Of a stretch of DNA of 29,236 nucleotides, positions 19,754-28,242 are shown piece by piece. Each line of letters begins with the position of its first letter. Position 1 is the first letter of the stretch. The notes beneath the pieces are model-generated. The model was not told the DNA's origin. It saw only the letters and a program-made list of their open reading frames with translations, and ran no database searches. Location of the stretch: IMG/VR virus record IMGVR_UViG_3300043438_000350, positions 1-29,236 of that record. The stretch is one strand, 5' to 3'. The position numbers and the translations under genes were made by a program. This stretch comes from a virus.

Positions 19754-20257
19754 ATGGGAAAAGAAGTTGCACTACTTGATGACCTGCTAATTAAAGCAGC
19801 GGCTGGCGGTAAGTCAGGGGATGAGATTGAGCGTTTGACAGGCATCCCTGCAGCTCAAGCTGTGCTTCACGTAAAGCAACTTCTAGCAACCCGTGATATC
19901 TGGACTGAGCAAGAACAAAGGCAACTGCTACTTAGCGAACTGCACGAACTAAAAGACAGCCTCTCCGACCACGCCATCAAAGCTGGTGACCCAGAATCTG
20001 CAAGGCTACTACTAAAGACGCTGGAGATTATCGGCAAGCGACTTGATGGTCAGCAGCAGGTTCTGGACGAGAACATGATTAAGCTTAGCCACTTCCAGGA
20101 GCGAGTACTACTCCGTGCGATGGACACAGCTCTAAATTTTGCAACGAAGCAGCTTGGTGAAAGATACCCAGATATTACAAGAAGCGAACTTGAGGAATTA
20201 GTTGCAGACGGACTGCAGCAGGCAAAGTATGAGATAGTAGAAGATGAGTCTATCTGA
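19754..20257 (+). CDS. Putative terminase small subunit
   Basis: 167 aa. An N-terminal helix-turn-helix (KSGDEIERLTGIPAAQAVLHV) and a long helical remainder (LLLSELHELKDSLSDH, ARLLLKTLEIIGKRL) with an acidic tail match the layout of DNA-recognising small terminase subunits, and the gene lies just before the large subunit. The start follows directly after the preceding TAA. Role inferred mainly from position. Confidence 0.6.
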   Translation: MGKEVALLDDLLIKAAAGGKSGDEIERLTGIPAAQAVLHVKQLLATRDIWTEQEQRQLLLSELHELKDSLSDHAIKAGDPESARLLLKTLEIIGKRLDGQQQVLDENMIKLSHFQERVLLRAMDTALNFATKQLGERYPDITRSELEELVADGLQQAKYEIVEDESI

Positions 20258-20465
20258 GACCTGTAGTTGCGGTGCGGCTTTTTCTGCTGAGCGCAATGAC
20301 GAACTGAAGTTGCTAAACGCTTGGCGTACCCAGCACAAGTGCGCTTATCCAAAGCAGGGGGACCTAGCGATTATGGATTCTTCTAGAAACGAACTTGCCC
20401 CAGACTACACCGAGCCTGAGCTACACATTGGCTTTAGACGCTCTGAAGAAGATGACGATGATTGA
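20244..20465 (+). CDS. Small hypothetical protein with CxC motif
   Basis: 73 aa, overlapping the putative small terminase by 14 nt. ETCSCGAAFSAERNDELKLL and WRTQHKCAYP give three cysteines and a His, a reduced zinc-finger-like pattern; the C-terminus is acidic (SEEDDDD). Lies between the terminase genes and overlaps terL. No family recognised. Confidence 0.6.
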   Translation: MSLSETCSCGAAFSAERNDELKLLNAWRTQHKCAYPKQGDLAIMDSSRNELAPDYTEPELHIGFRRSEEDDDD

Positions 20466-21969
20466 TACCGTTATTGATGGAGTTATCGCTGACCTTCGTA
20501 AGCGCAGCAAGAACTCAGTATACCTAACTGACCCAGAAGCTTGGGCACAGGATGTGCTTGGCAAATCACTTTGGTCAAAGCAAAAAGAAATTGCTGAGAG
20601 CGTTGTGCACAACACGCATACCGCAGTTGTATCTTGCAACGGTGCTGGTAAGTCAGCCCTTGCTGGTATCATGGGCGCTTGGTGGATTGCGGTGCATGAC
20701 CCGTATGAAGTTGCGTTGATTTGTTCAGCACCTACCTACCCGCAGATTGCTAGAGTGCTTTTCCGTGAACTAAAAGATAATCACAAGCTTGCAGCAGAGC
20801 GTGGCTTTAGTCTGCCAGGTCACATCAACCAATCAGAAGAATGGAAGCTAGATGATAGCTACGGCACACTTATTGGCTTTGGTCGCAGGCCTGCAGATAC
20901 TGACATTGTTTCCGCTTTCCAGGGTATTCACCGTAGGTTCGTTTTTGTGGTTCTCGATGAAGCTGGTGGTATTCCTCTCGATTTGTACACTGCTACTGAA
21001 GCCGTAACAAACACAGCCGATGCAAGAGTACTTGCGATTGGAAACCCTGACCGCCGAGGCACAGAGTTCCACCGCATCTTCCGTGAAGACCCGACTTGGA
21101 ATAAGATTAGCATTTCAGCTTATGATACTCCAAACTTTACAGGCGAAGATGTTCCAGAAAGCTTGAAGCCACTTCTAATCCAGCGTGAGTGGGTTGAGAA
21201 GCAAAAGATTTCTTGGGGTGAAGAATCCGCTAGGTTTAAGTCAAAGGTGCTGGGCGAGTTCCCAGATGAAACCGATAACACATTCTTCTCGCAAGCTGCC
21301 ATTGATAAAGCAATTGACACCGAGATTGCAGATGACACTCAGCAAACTACAGTACTTGGCGTTGACCTTGCACGATTCGGTGAAGACGAATCTGTTGTGT
21401 ACATGAACCGTGGTGGCAGATGCCGTAAGATACAAACTTGGTCTAAGGCTACAGCCATCGAGTCGGCTAACAGGGTGCACAAGCTGGCAATTGATAACGC
21501 AGCCACAGAAGTCCGAGTTGACGCTGCAGGTTTGGGTGGACCAGTAGTTGATATGCTTGCCAACCTTGCCAACAACAGATACGTTGTAATTTCTATGATT
21601 GGTTCTGCAGCTAGCCCAGACAGGATGCGCTGGCTCAACGCCCGTGCTCACATTTATGATGGCTTGCGTGAGGCAATGATTGACGGCAAGCTGGACCTAG
21701 ACCCAGATGACAAGAGCCTGCTAGATGAAATGCTAATGATTCAATATAAGTTCTCGCCTAAGGGTGCAATCCAGATTGAATCCAAGGATGACATGCGTTC
21801 TCGTGGAGTTAAGTCCCCTGACAGCCTAGATGCCTTGACTTATGCTACCGCTGACCTATCTCACATAGTAAATGCCAAGTATGGAGACAAGAAAGCTGGG
21901 GATTTAGTAGAGTTTGATTACAATGTTCTTGACAATCAGTACACCTTTTATAAGGACTGGGTATGGTAA
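20452..21969 (+). CDS. terL: Terminase large subunit
   Basis: About 505 aa from ATG 20452 (or 503 from ATG 20458, better spaced from GAAGAAG). Packaging ATPase with Walker A SCNGAGKSA (about 61-69), Walker B FVFVVLDEAGG (about 165-175) and a coupling motif AIGNPDRRG; RNase H-fold nuclease with GVDLARFGED, RVDAAGLGG and the SPDSLDALTYA helix supplying the acidic residues. It cuts and pumps phage DNA into procapsids. An upstream in-frame ATG-less extension lies over the previous gene and is rejected. Confidence 0.93.
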   Translation: MTMIDTVIDGVIADLRKRSKNSVYLTDPEAWAQDVLGKSLWSKQKEIAESVVHNTHTAVVSCNGAGKSALAGIMGAWWIAVHDPYEVALICSAPTYPQIARVLFRELKDNHKLAAERGFSLPGHINQSEEWKLDDSYGTLIGFGRRPADTDIVSAFQGIHRRFVFVVLDEAGGIPLDLYTATEAVTNTADARVLAIGNPDRRGTEFHRIFREDPTWNKISISAYDTPNFTGEDVPESLKPLLIQREWVEKQKISWGEESARFKSKVLGEFPDETDNTFFSQAAIDKAIDTEIADDTQQTTVLGVDLARFGEDESVVYMNRGGRCRKIQTWSKATAIESANRVHKLAIDNAATEVRVDAAGLGGPVVDMLANLANNRYVVISMIGSAASPDRMRWLNARAHIYDGLREAMIDGKLDLDPDDKSLLDEMLMIQYKFSPKGAIQIESKDDMRSRGVKSPDSLDALTYATADLSHIVNAKYGDKKAGDLVEFDYNVLDNQYTFYKDWVW

Positions 21970-22024
21970 TTACAGTATACAATTGTTTTATTATAGTTTT
22001 AACTAACTTTTAGGATGTTTCTCC

Positions 22025-23431
22025 ATGGATTTTTCCCAACTTTCAGAACAATTTAACGCCACTCTTGCAGAGAATGAAATGCTTCGTGAATCTTACACAA
22101 GCATGGCTCAGGCAGTACTTGCCTTCGATGATGCAGGTTGGAACCCTGGTGGCGCTGTAACTGAGCGTGGATTCACACTTGCCCAGCTAAAAGACATCGC
22201 AGAGAAGGCAAGGCAGACCACAGAAGGTAACCCACTTCTAAAGCGTGGTTCTGGTTTGCGTACTTCCTACATCTTTGGACGTGGCATCCAGTTCAGCGAG
22301 CAGCCTCCACGTATCAAGCGATTCATGGAGCTTCAGCAGAACCAGGATGTTCTATTCTCCCCTGAGGCACAGGTCATTAACGAGCGTAGCCACTTCACAG
22401 ACGGACAGTTCTTTGTGCTTGGAAGCATCGCCACTAAGACTTTCCAGCGTATTCCTATGGAGCAAATTAGTGCAGTAGTCACAAACCCAGATGACGAAGA
22501 AGATATCTGGTACTACCGCAGAAGCTGGACTCGTAAAGCATCTAACCTAGTTGGTTCAGGTGGCTCAGACCAGACCCTTGAAGTTTGGTATCCAGCAGAT
22601 ACTTACCAGCCATCCAATGGAAGATACGTTTCACGTATTGAGAACCAGCCAGTAGATGTTAACTTTAGAATGTTTGCTTCCCGTGTCAACCGCAGAGCTG
22701 GTTCTATCTGGGGAGTGCCAGATGCTTTCCCAGCTTTGCCTTGGGCTTACGCTTACAACGAGTATCTAAAAGACGGAAGCCGTATGCTAAAAGCTTTGGC
22801 TATGTTTGCTTGGCAGCTAAAGTCAAAGAGCAAGGGTGGGGCCGCATCTGCTGCTGCAGCAATTGCAAACCCATCAAGCGTTGGCTCTACCGCTGTGGTT
22901 GGAAACGACATGGAGCTTTCCTCCCTACCCCGTGCGAGTGCAATTGACCTAACCGATGGAAGACCGCTTGGCTCTATGGTTGCGAGCGCCTTGGAAGTTT
23001 CTGTTGTGGCACTGCTATCAGACCCAGGAACCTCTGGTGCCTACGGAACTGCACAGACCTTGGATGTCCCTACGATAAAGGCGATGGAGGCTAGACAGCA
23101 CGTTTGGACTTTGTTCTACAAGAGGATTATGAACTTCATCGGAGCCAGAGATGTTGAGATTAACTGGCCTAAGATTGAAACCGAATCCAGCCAGAGACTA
23201 ATGCAGGCCCTAGCCCTAGCCCGTGAGACCAACGCAATCTGGGATGACGAGTACCGTGCTGCTGTTATCGAGACCTTGGATATTCCAAAGTTGCACACCA
23301 CTAACCCACCAGTGCAAGGTGCTGAGCAACCTGGTTCGGCAATTCCTTCTCAGGGTAATTCGGGTGCCGTAGGTTCGATGCAAGACAACGCAAATGATTT
23401 GAGAGACGCAGACGCAGCTCCCGTAGCATAA
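22025..23431 (+). CDS. Portal protein
   Basis: 468 aa. The gene lies between the large terminase and the protease-scaffold, the invariant portal position. LLKRGSGLRTSYIFGRGIQFSE, TDGQFFVLGS and a C-terminal region with MEARQHVWTLFYKRIMNFIG (quoted in parts) fit the actinophage portal type; a Gly/Ala/Ser run is present near residue 275. Forms the dodecameric channel at the capsid vertex. The ribosome-binding site before ATG 22025 is weak (AGGA). Confidence 0.88.
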   Translation: MDFSQLSEQFNATLAENEMLRESYTSMAQAVLAFDDAGWNPGGAVTERGFTLAQLKDIAEKARQTTEGNPLLKRGSGLRTSYIFGRGIQFSEQPPRIKRFMELQQNQDVLFSPEAQVINERSHFTDGQFFVLGSIATKTFQRIPMEQISAVVTNPDDEEDIWYYRRSWTRKASNLVGSGGSDQTLEVWYPADTYQPSNGRYVSRIENQPVDVNFRMFASRVNRRAGSIWGVPDAFPALPWAYAYNEYLKDGSRMLKALAMFAWQLKSKSKGGAASAAAAIANPSSVGSTAVVGNDMELSSLPRASAIDLTDGRPLGSMVASALEVSVVALLSDPGTSGAYGTAQTLDVPTIKAMEARQHVWTLFYKRIMNFIGARDVEINWPKIETESSQRLMQALALARETNAIWDDEYRAAVIETLDIPKLHTTNPPVQGAEQPGSAIPSQGNSGAVGSMQDNANDLRDADAAPVA

Positions 23432-23440
23432 TACTCTGTA

Positions 23441-23449
23441 TGCTATAAT
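23441..23449 (+). promoter_or_regulatory. Extended -10 promoter (TGCTATAAT)
   Basis: Full TGn-TATAAT consensus 33 nt before the protease-scaffold start; no clear -35. GGAG lies 6 nt before ATG 23482. Would boost capsid-gene transcription. Confidence 0.62.
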
Positions 23450-23481
23450 AGTCTATGTATCTATAACTATATGGAGAATTT

Positions 23482-24459
23482 ATGAGCATTGAACTAAGAG
23501 AAAATCTTGGTCCCAATTTCGAGCCCACCAAGGGTAACAAATGGAAAGTCAAAGTCATCGAGGCTGGTTGGGGTAGCTCAGGTTATTACCCAGCAGAAAT
23601 GCTTCGTGAGTACGGACCGAATGTATTCAAAAAAGGTACTAAAGTTTTTATGAACCACCCTTCAATGAATGAAGAGAATGACCGCCCCGAAAGAGACGTT
23701 GAGAAGCTCGCTGGTAAACTAACCTCCGATGCTTACTTTACTGAAAACGGACTTGTCGCAGAAATCCAATTTTACTCCCACTACGCTCCTATTATCAAGG
23801 AGATGTACGAGGACGTAGGTTTGTCTATTCGTGCGCTTGGTGAAGCCAGCGTTGGAGAGGCAGAGGGTCGTGAAGGACCTATCATCGAAAGCTTAGTAGC
23901 CGATGCGCTAACAAGTGTAGATGTTGTAACCGTAGCTGGAGCTGGAGGGAAATTTATTTCTCTTCTCGAAAGTTACACCAGAAAAGATGCTGGTACCTTA
24001 GAGGTAACAGAATCCTTATCGGAAGGAAATGGAATGTCCATTAGCAAGGAAGAATTTGACGCAGCAATTGCTGACCTCAAAGCAGCCTTCGTTGAGGCAA
24101 TCTCGCCTGTTATCGAATCAGTTTCGATTTTGGCGGAAGCAGCTAAGCCTGCTGAGGAAGAAGTAGCGTCAGCTGAAGAGGAAACTCTTGAGCCAGCTAT
24201 TGACCCAGTAGACGTAGCTACTAAATTCAACGAGTCAGGCCTACCTAAGCTTGCCCTTCAGCGTGTAGCTGAGGCAATGAAGGCTGGTTCTGAAAAGTCC
24301 GTAGACGAACTAATTGAAGACGAGAAAGCATACGTCACAGCAGTTAGCGAGTCTGTATCAACCCCTGCGGCTGACACCTATGGTGTTATCCACGAGGCAT
24401 CAAACATCAGCCCAGTAGACGAGCTAGACGCAATTGTGTCTCGCATCGCTGGCAAGTAA
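23482..24459 (+). CDS. Capsid maturation protease fused to scaffold
   Basis: 325 aa. The N-terminal 165 residues form a phage prohead protease-like domain: KVFMNHPS (candidate catalytic His), AGKLTSDAYF, VGLSIRALGEA (candidate catalytic Ser) and TSVDVVTVAGAGG. Residues about 178-260 form an acidic, Ala/Glu-rich coiled region (SKEEFDAAIADLKAAF, AEEEVASAEEETLEPA) typical of scaffolding, with a helical tail. Protease-scaffold fusions assemble the procapsid, then are degraded. Confidence 0.82.
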   Translation: MSIELRENLGPNFEPTKGNKWKVKVIEAGWGSSGYYPAEMLREYGPNVFKKGTKVFMNHPSMNEENDRPERDVEKLAGKLTSDAYFTENGLVAEIQFYSHYAPIIKEMYEDVGLSIRALGEASVGEAEGREGPIIESLVADALTSVDVVTVAGAGGKFISLLESYTRKDAGTLEVTESLSEGNGMSISKEEFDAAIADLKAAFVEAISPVIESVSILAEAAKPAEEEVASAEEETLEPAIDPVDVATKFNESGLPKLALQRVAEAMKAGSEKSVDELIEDEKAYVTAVSESVSTPAADTYGVIHEASNISPVDELDAIVSRIAGK

Positions 24460-24475
24460 AGTAAGGAATAAGTAA

Positions 24476-24826
24476 ATGGCTCTTAATGAAATTTACAAAT
24501 ACGCCAACGAGCTAGTATTCCCAGTTAACACCGCTGTCGTATCTGGCAACGTTGTTAAGGTTGGAGACCTTGTCGGTGTGGCACAGAACACAGCAGTAAC
24601 TGGCGAAGATGGCAACAAGTATGCCACTCTAAAGCTAGATGGTGCTGTTAAAATTGCATCAAAGTCTGGTGACACATTTACCGTAGGCGCAAAGGCATAT
24701 GGAGTTGCTAACTCAACCACTGGAGTTATTCCAGAGGCTCAGGTCTCCGCAACTAGCGCAAAGCTAATGGGACACGTAACCGAAGTTCTAACTGGCTTCG
24801 TTGTTGTTCGTCTAGCTCAGAACTAA
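24476..24826 (+). CDS. DUF2190 head decoration/cement protein
   Basis: 116 aa. Short all-beta protein with VVSGNVVKVGDLVGVAQ and KLMGHVTEVLTGFVVVRL, the recurrent DUF2190 capsid-stabilising protein, located directly before the major capsid gene. AAGGAA is 7 nt before ATG 24476. Confidence 0.82.
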   Translation: MALNEIYKYANELVFPVNTAVVSGNVVKVGDLVGVAQNTAVTGEDGNKYATLKLDGAVKIASKSGDTFTVGAKAYGVANSTTGVIPEAQVSATSAKLMGHVTEVLTGFVVVRLAQN

Positions 24827-24838
24827 GGATAGGTAAAA

Positions 24839-25942
24839 ATGACAGAAAACACTACATCAAGACAGGTTGAAGCAGCTAAGCTTCTCGAAGGTGCACTTCG
24901 TGGAGACCGCCGTGACAAGCTAAAGCTACAAGAAGGTATTTCCACAAGCGACCTACCTATCCAGCTAGCACCAGTAATCAACAAGATTCTATTGCAGAAC
25001 TACGAGTCCACCCCAAAGGTGTGGGACCGTTTCGCAACTCGTCTAGTTGTTGATGACTTCCGCAAGCAGCAGTTCCTAAACCTCCGCTACGAGGACTCAG
25101 GCATGGACAACCAGGGAGACAAGTTCCGTGAGGGCTCACTTCCTACCGTTGGCGAGTATGACGAGTACCCAAGCGCAGGATTCTTCTCAGTAACTGAGGC
25201 AGACTTCGCAGTTAAGAAGGCTGGACAGAGAGTACGTTTCTCATGGGAAGCTGTTGTTAACGATGGAAACATCTCACTACTAGAGCGTCTACCAATCGAG
25301 CTAGGCCTAAAGGCTGCTGGAAAAGAAGACGAAGAAGTTACAAAGCAGCTTGTTGCAAGCTCAGGTCTAAACACCACTAACTTCAAGTCAGGAAACAACA
25401 ACTTGTTCTCTGGCAACGGAGCGCTAACCCTAGAGAACCTAGAGAAGGCAATCCAGGCTGCAAACCTACAGCAGTACAACGGCAAGCTAATCCAGCCTGT
25501 AAGCCGCTTCGCATTGGTAATCCCACGTGCGCTTGAGCTTACTGCTAGAAAGATTCTTGCAGTTCAGACTGTTGAGACATCAGCTACTGTTGGTTCAATT
25601 GTAACCAAGACCATCACTGGAAACCCAATCGGTTCTCAGGTTGAGATTGTTGTAAACGACTGGATTACAAAGATTAACTCTGGAGCAGGTGCATACTGGT
25701 TCCTAATCCCAGTTCCATCAGCAACTCTAAACCCAAGCGTAGTTCTTGGATTCCTTCGTGGATTCGAGGCTCCTGAGCTTCGTGTCAAGGCAGCTGCTGG
25801 TCAGTTCCTTGGTGGCGGAGATGTCCCAGAGAACTTCGGTTCATTCGATAACGATGACTGGCAGATGCGAATCCGCCACATCGCTACTGGTGGATTCTTC
25901 GTTCCTGCTGGAACCATTGCTTCAACTGGAGCTGGAAGCTAA
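24839..25942 (+). CDS. Major capsid protein
   Basis: 367 aa. Follows the decoration gene and is followed by a strong terminator. SAGFFSVTEADFAVKKAGQR and VRFSWEAVVNDGN, FALVIPRALELTARKIL, EIVVNDWITK and the C-terminal WQMRIRHIATGGFF are features of HK97-fold capsid proteins of the Mu gpT-like group. AAGGATAGG precedes the start. Codons are strongly skewed to a small set, as expected for an abundant protein. Confidence 0.88.
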   Translation: MTENTTSRQVEAAKLLEGALRGDRRDKLKLQEGISTSDLPIQLAPVINKILLQNYESTPKVWDRFATRLVVDDFRKQQFLNLRYEDSGMDNQGDKFREGSLPTVGEYDEYPSAGFFSVTEADFAVKKAGQRVRFSWEAVVNDGNISLLERLPIELGLKAAGKEDEEVTKQLVASSGLNTTNFKSGNNNLFSGNGALTLENLEKAIQAANLQQYNGKLIQPVSRFALVIPRALELTARKILAVQTVETSATVGSIVTKTITGNPIGSQVEIVVNDWITKINSGAGAYWFLIPVPSATLNPSVVLGFLRGFEAPELRVKAAAGQFLGGGDVPENFGSFDNDDWQMRIRHIATGGFFVPAGTIASTGAGS

Positions 25943-25964
25943 TAGCTCAAAGCCCCTAAAGATA

Positions 25965-25995
25965 GCCCCTCACTTCGGTGGGGGGTTTTCTTTTA
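25965..25995 (+). terminator. Rho-independent terminator after the capsid gene
   Basis: CCCCTCAC (25966-25973) pairs with GTGGGGGG through a UUCG tetraloop, followed by TTTTCTTTT. Ends the head operon 23 nt after the capsid stop. Confidence 0.9.
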
Positions 25996-26005
25996 CCCAC
26001 AACTG

Positions 26006-26014
26006 TGCTATAAT
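26006..26014 (+). promoter_or_regulatory. Extended -10 promoter (TGCTATAAT)
   Basis: TGCTATAAT directly after the terminator; no clear -35. Leader of about 60 nt to ATG 26080, with GGAAAGGTGG as ribosome-binding site. Confidence 0.65.
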
Positions 26015-26079
26015 ATACCAATAACTTAATAGGGGCATAATTACAAAAGACCAGTACTAACGCAAGGAAAGGTGGTCCT

Positions 26080-26622
26080 ATGAAAAAGCTTATCGCAATT
26101 AGTGCAATGACACTTATGCTAACAACCTGTGGAGTTCCATCGCAGGCAGATGTAAAAAAAGAAATAGCAACACAACAAGAAGAAGTCACTTTCAACTTCT
26201 GGGATTTAATTTTAGAAATTAAAGAACAGGAAGCTGCTGAACTTCGAGCAAGTCAAATGCAACAAAGGATTATGGAACTGCAACCATACGTTCACAATAC
26301 GTGGTATGTATTCGCAGGCTCTACCCCAGAAGGCTGGGATTGCTCTGGCCTTGTGATGTGGTTTTATTCTAAATTTAATTTACAATTAGAGCACTCCGCA
26401 ACAGCACAAATGTATTCTGGTGAGCACACAAAAGAACCCTTGCCTGGTGATGTAGTTTCCTTTTCCCATGTTGGCTCAGAAGTGGCGTATCACAATGGAA
26501 TATATATTGGCGCTGGATTATTTATACATTCTCCAAGACCTGGAGCTAAAACTAGATTATCTTTAGTTGATGAATATATGGATGGTAATCCAGAAGTTAC
26601 TTACACTAGGTTGGATTTCTAG
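26080..26622 (+). CDS. NlpC/P60-family lipoprotein peptidase
   Basis: 180 aa. The N-terminus MKKLIAISAMTLMLTTCGVP is a lipoprotein signal with lipobox LTTC, so the mature protein would be lipid-anchored outside the host membrane. The C-terminal domain has WDCSGLVMWF (catalytic Cys, about 88), YHNGIYIG and FIHSP (about 143-158, catalytic His region): NlpC/P60, usually cleaving peptidoglycan stem peptides. The lipid anchor is unusual for an endolysin; it could aid lysis, act on the cell wall during infection, or modify the host. It has its own promoter between the head and fibre genes. Confidence 0.83.
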   Translation: MKKLIAISAMTLMLTTCGVPSQADVKKEIATQQEEVTFNFWDLILEIKEQEAAELRASQMQQRIMELQPYVHNTWYVFAGSTPEGWDCSGLVMWFYSKFNLQLEHSATAQMYSGEHTKEPLPGDVVSFSHVGSEVAYHNGIYIGAGLFIHSPRPGAKTRLSLVDEYMDGNPEVTYTRLDF

Positions 26623-26629
26623 ACAATGT

Positions 26630-26635
26630 TATAAT
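26630..26635 (+). promoter_or_regulatory. -10 element (TATAAT)
   Basis: TATAAT 27 nt before the NrdH start; no convincing -35. AAAGGAG precedes ATG 26663. Confidence 0.5.
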
Positions 26636-26662
26636 AGGGTTTCACAATCCTAAAGGAGAAAA

Positions 26663-26896
26663 ATGCCAGCAGTAATTTATACATTGCCGTCCTGTGTCCA
26701 GTGTGACACAAGCAAGCGCTTAATGAAAAGCATGAACATCGAATACACAGAAGTTGACCTTAGCCAGAACGAGGAAGCTTACGAAATGGTAAGAGCCCTC
26801 GGCTACACTGCAGCCCCTGTGATTATTTCTGGAAACCAACACTGGAGTGGTTTCCGCATGGAAAGAATCAAATCACTTGTGGTCAATAAGGGCTAA
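26663..26896 (+). CDS. nrdH: NrdH-type glutaredoxin
   Basis: 77 aa, the usual length. Redox motif CVQC (residues 11-14), TAAPVI with the cis-proline, and the GFR end (HWSGFRMERI) identify NrdH, which reduces ribonucleotide reductase with thioredoxin reductase. No nrdE/F genes are in the window, so it would serve host or distant phage enzymes. The gene sits among late structural genes. Confidence 0.88.
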   Translation: MPAVIYTLPSCVQCDTSKRLMKSMNIEYTEVDLSQNEEAYEMVRALGYTAAPVIISGNQHWSGFRMERIKSLVVNKG

Positions 26897-26917
26897 TACA
26901 TGATAGAATAGCACTAC

Positions 26918-27022
26918 ATGATGTACCTCCTTTCATCGTGTGTGTGTTGCGAGAACCGCCCTGTTGAGCTAGACTCCAGGGCGGTTTTCCCTACAATGAC
27001 TGATAGAATAGAGCTAGTATGA
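26918..27022 (+). CDS. Possible leaderless Cys-rich leader peptide (34 aa)
   Basis: ATG 26918 lies 8 nt after TGATAGAAT (26901-26909), so the message would be nearly leaderless. MMYLLSSCVCCENRPVELDS then RAVFPTMTDRIELV, stop TGA overlapping the next start (ATGA). The terminator at 26954-26990 is inside the ORF, downstream of the CVCC codons, an arrangement resembling transcription attenuation. Could be chance. Confidence 0.4.
   Translation: MMYLLSSCVCCENRPVELDSRAVFPTMTDRIELV
26954..26990 (+). terminator. Rho-independent terminator or attenuator
   Basis: AACCGCCCTG (26954-26963) pairs perfectly with CAGGGCGGTT (26977-26986), loop 13 nt, short T tract ending TTCC. Lies between nrdH and the fibre gene. 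Confidence 0.8.
27002..27018 (+). promoter_or_regulatory. -10 element giving near-leaderless fibre mRNA
   Basis: TAGAAT (27004-27009) preceded by TGA, 9 nt before ATG 27019, so the leader would be a few nt. No Shine-Dalgarno sequence. The same TGATAGAATAG occurs at 26901-26911. Confidence 0.5.
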
Positions 27023-28242
27023 TTATCTGGCCTGACAGTAACTTACCCCCTCAATCCCAAGAATGGGCTGAAAAGGTTGAAGGGGAAATTGAGCGCATTG
27101 ACAAAAAACCATCTGGTGGTGGTGGCGATTCTGCTGCTGGCACTCCTGGACCACAAGGCCCAGCAGGTCCTCAGGGGCCGCAGGGCGAGCCTGGAGCCAC
27201 TGGAGCAACTGGAGCCAAGGGCGATAAGGGTGACCAAGGTGAACAGGGCATACAGGGCATACAGGGGCAGCAGGGCCTAAAGGGTGACACTGGACTAAAA
27301 GGTGACACTGGAAGCCAAGGTATTCAAGGAGTAAAAGGAGATACTGGAGATACTGGAGCAACAGGCGCAAAAGGAGATACTGGGGCCCAGGGCCCACAAG
27401 GTTTAAAGGGCGATACTGGCGACCAAGGAATCCAAGGCATACAAGGAATCCAAGGCGAGCAAGGAGCTCAAGGTGCACAAGGTGTTAAAGGCGATACTGG
27501 TAATACTGGACCGAAAGGGGATACGGGCGCTACAGGAGCAACGGGAGCTCAAGGTCAAAATGGTTTTTCGGCTTATCAAGTTGCTGTTATTGATGGATTC
27601 ATTGGTACGGAAGCGGAGTGGCTAGATAGCTTAGTCGGTCCCGAAGGTCCCACAGGCCCAACTGGACCACAAGGTGCTTCGGGTGATAGCTCAACACATT
27701 ATCACTACACTGCAAAAACTAACACAACAAGCGGAGACCCCTCACATCAGCATCTTGCTTGGAATAACGCAACCCAGATAAACTCCACTGCACTTCAGGT
27801 AAGCCACATAGATGCTGATAACCAAGATGACAGCATTTTTCTAGACCTAATTAATCAAAACGATGTTTTAATTATTCAAGACAAAACCAATGCTGCAAAT
27901 TATCAGAAGTGGGAAGTGTCAGGCACTCCAACTTACAACTCTACATGGAATCGGTTTCCTGTAACCCTTATTGAATCAGGGGGCACTGGGACAACTAACT
28001 TTGCAAATAACCACGCCGTGCTTTTGATTATTGTTTCTGTCGGAAACGTTGGGCCTCAGGGTCCCCAGGGAATCCAAGGGGTTAAGGGTGATACTGGAGC
28101 AACGGGTGCCACTGGTCCGAAGGGTGATAAAGGAGATAAAGGTGACGATGGTGCTGCTTATGGTAATATAGATGGTGGAAAGTCTAATAGCGTTTATGGC
28201 GGGATTAGTTCGATAATGGGCGGAAATGCGGTAATGGTCTAA
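27019..28242 (+). CDS. Collagen-like tail fibre protein
   Basis: 407 aa. N-terminal 34 residues precede a long Gly-X-Y block (about 42-176) that would form a collagen-type triple helix; a globular domain follows (FIGTEAEWLDSLVGP, then STHYHYTAK to about 340), then a second Gly-X-Y block (about 343-375) and a GGKSNSVYGGISSIMGG end. Typical of trimeric host-binding fibres of actinobacterial phages. The repeats (runs of GACACTGGA-like and CAAGG-like codons) invite length variation. Confidence 0.87.
   Translation: MIIWPDSNLPPQSQEWAEKVEGEIERIDKKPSGGGGDSAAGTPGPQGPAGPQGPQGEPGATGATGAKGDKGDQGEQGIQGIQGQQGLKGDTGLKGDTGSQGIQGVKGDTGDTGATGAKGDTGAQGPQGLKGDTGDQGIQGIQGIQGEQGAQGAQGVKGDTGNTGPKGDTGATGATGAQGQNGFSAYQVAVIDGFIGTEAEWLDSLVGPEGPTGPTGPQGASGDSSTHYHYTAKTNTTSGDPSHQHLAWNNATQINSTALQVSHIDADNQDDSIFLDLINQNDVLIIQDKTNAANYQKWEVSGTPTYNSTWNRFPVTLIESGGTGTTNFANNHAVLLIIVSVGNVGPQGPQGIQGVKGDTGATGATGPKGDKGDKGDDGAAYGNIDGGKSNSVYGGISSIMGGNAVMV

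Noticed and set aside
21241-21651. 136-aa minus-strand ORF inside the terminase gene
   Set aside because: Shadow of a highly conserved gene, no start signals.
27023-27478. Long minus-strand ORF (151 aa) opposite the collagen repeats
   Set aside because: Its Leu/Gln/Cys/Pro-rich product is the mirror of Gly-X-Y repeats; low-complexity shadow.
27140-27560. CRISPR-like short repeats
   Set aside because: The repeats are in-frame Gly-X-Y codons without spacers of even length; they are coding repeats.
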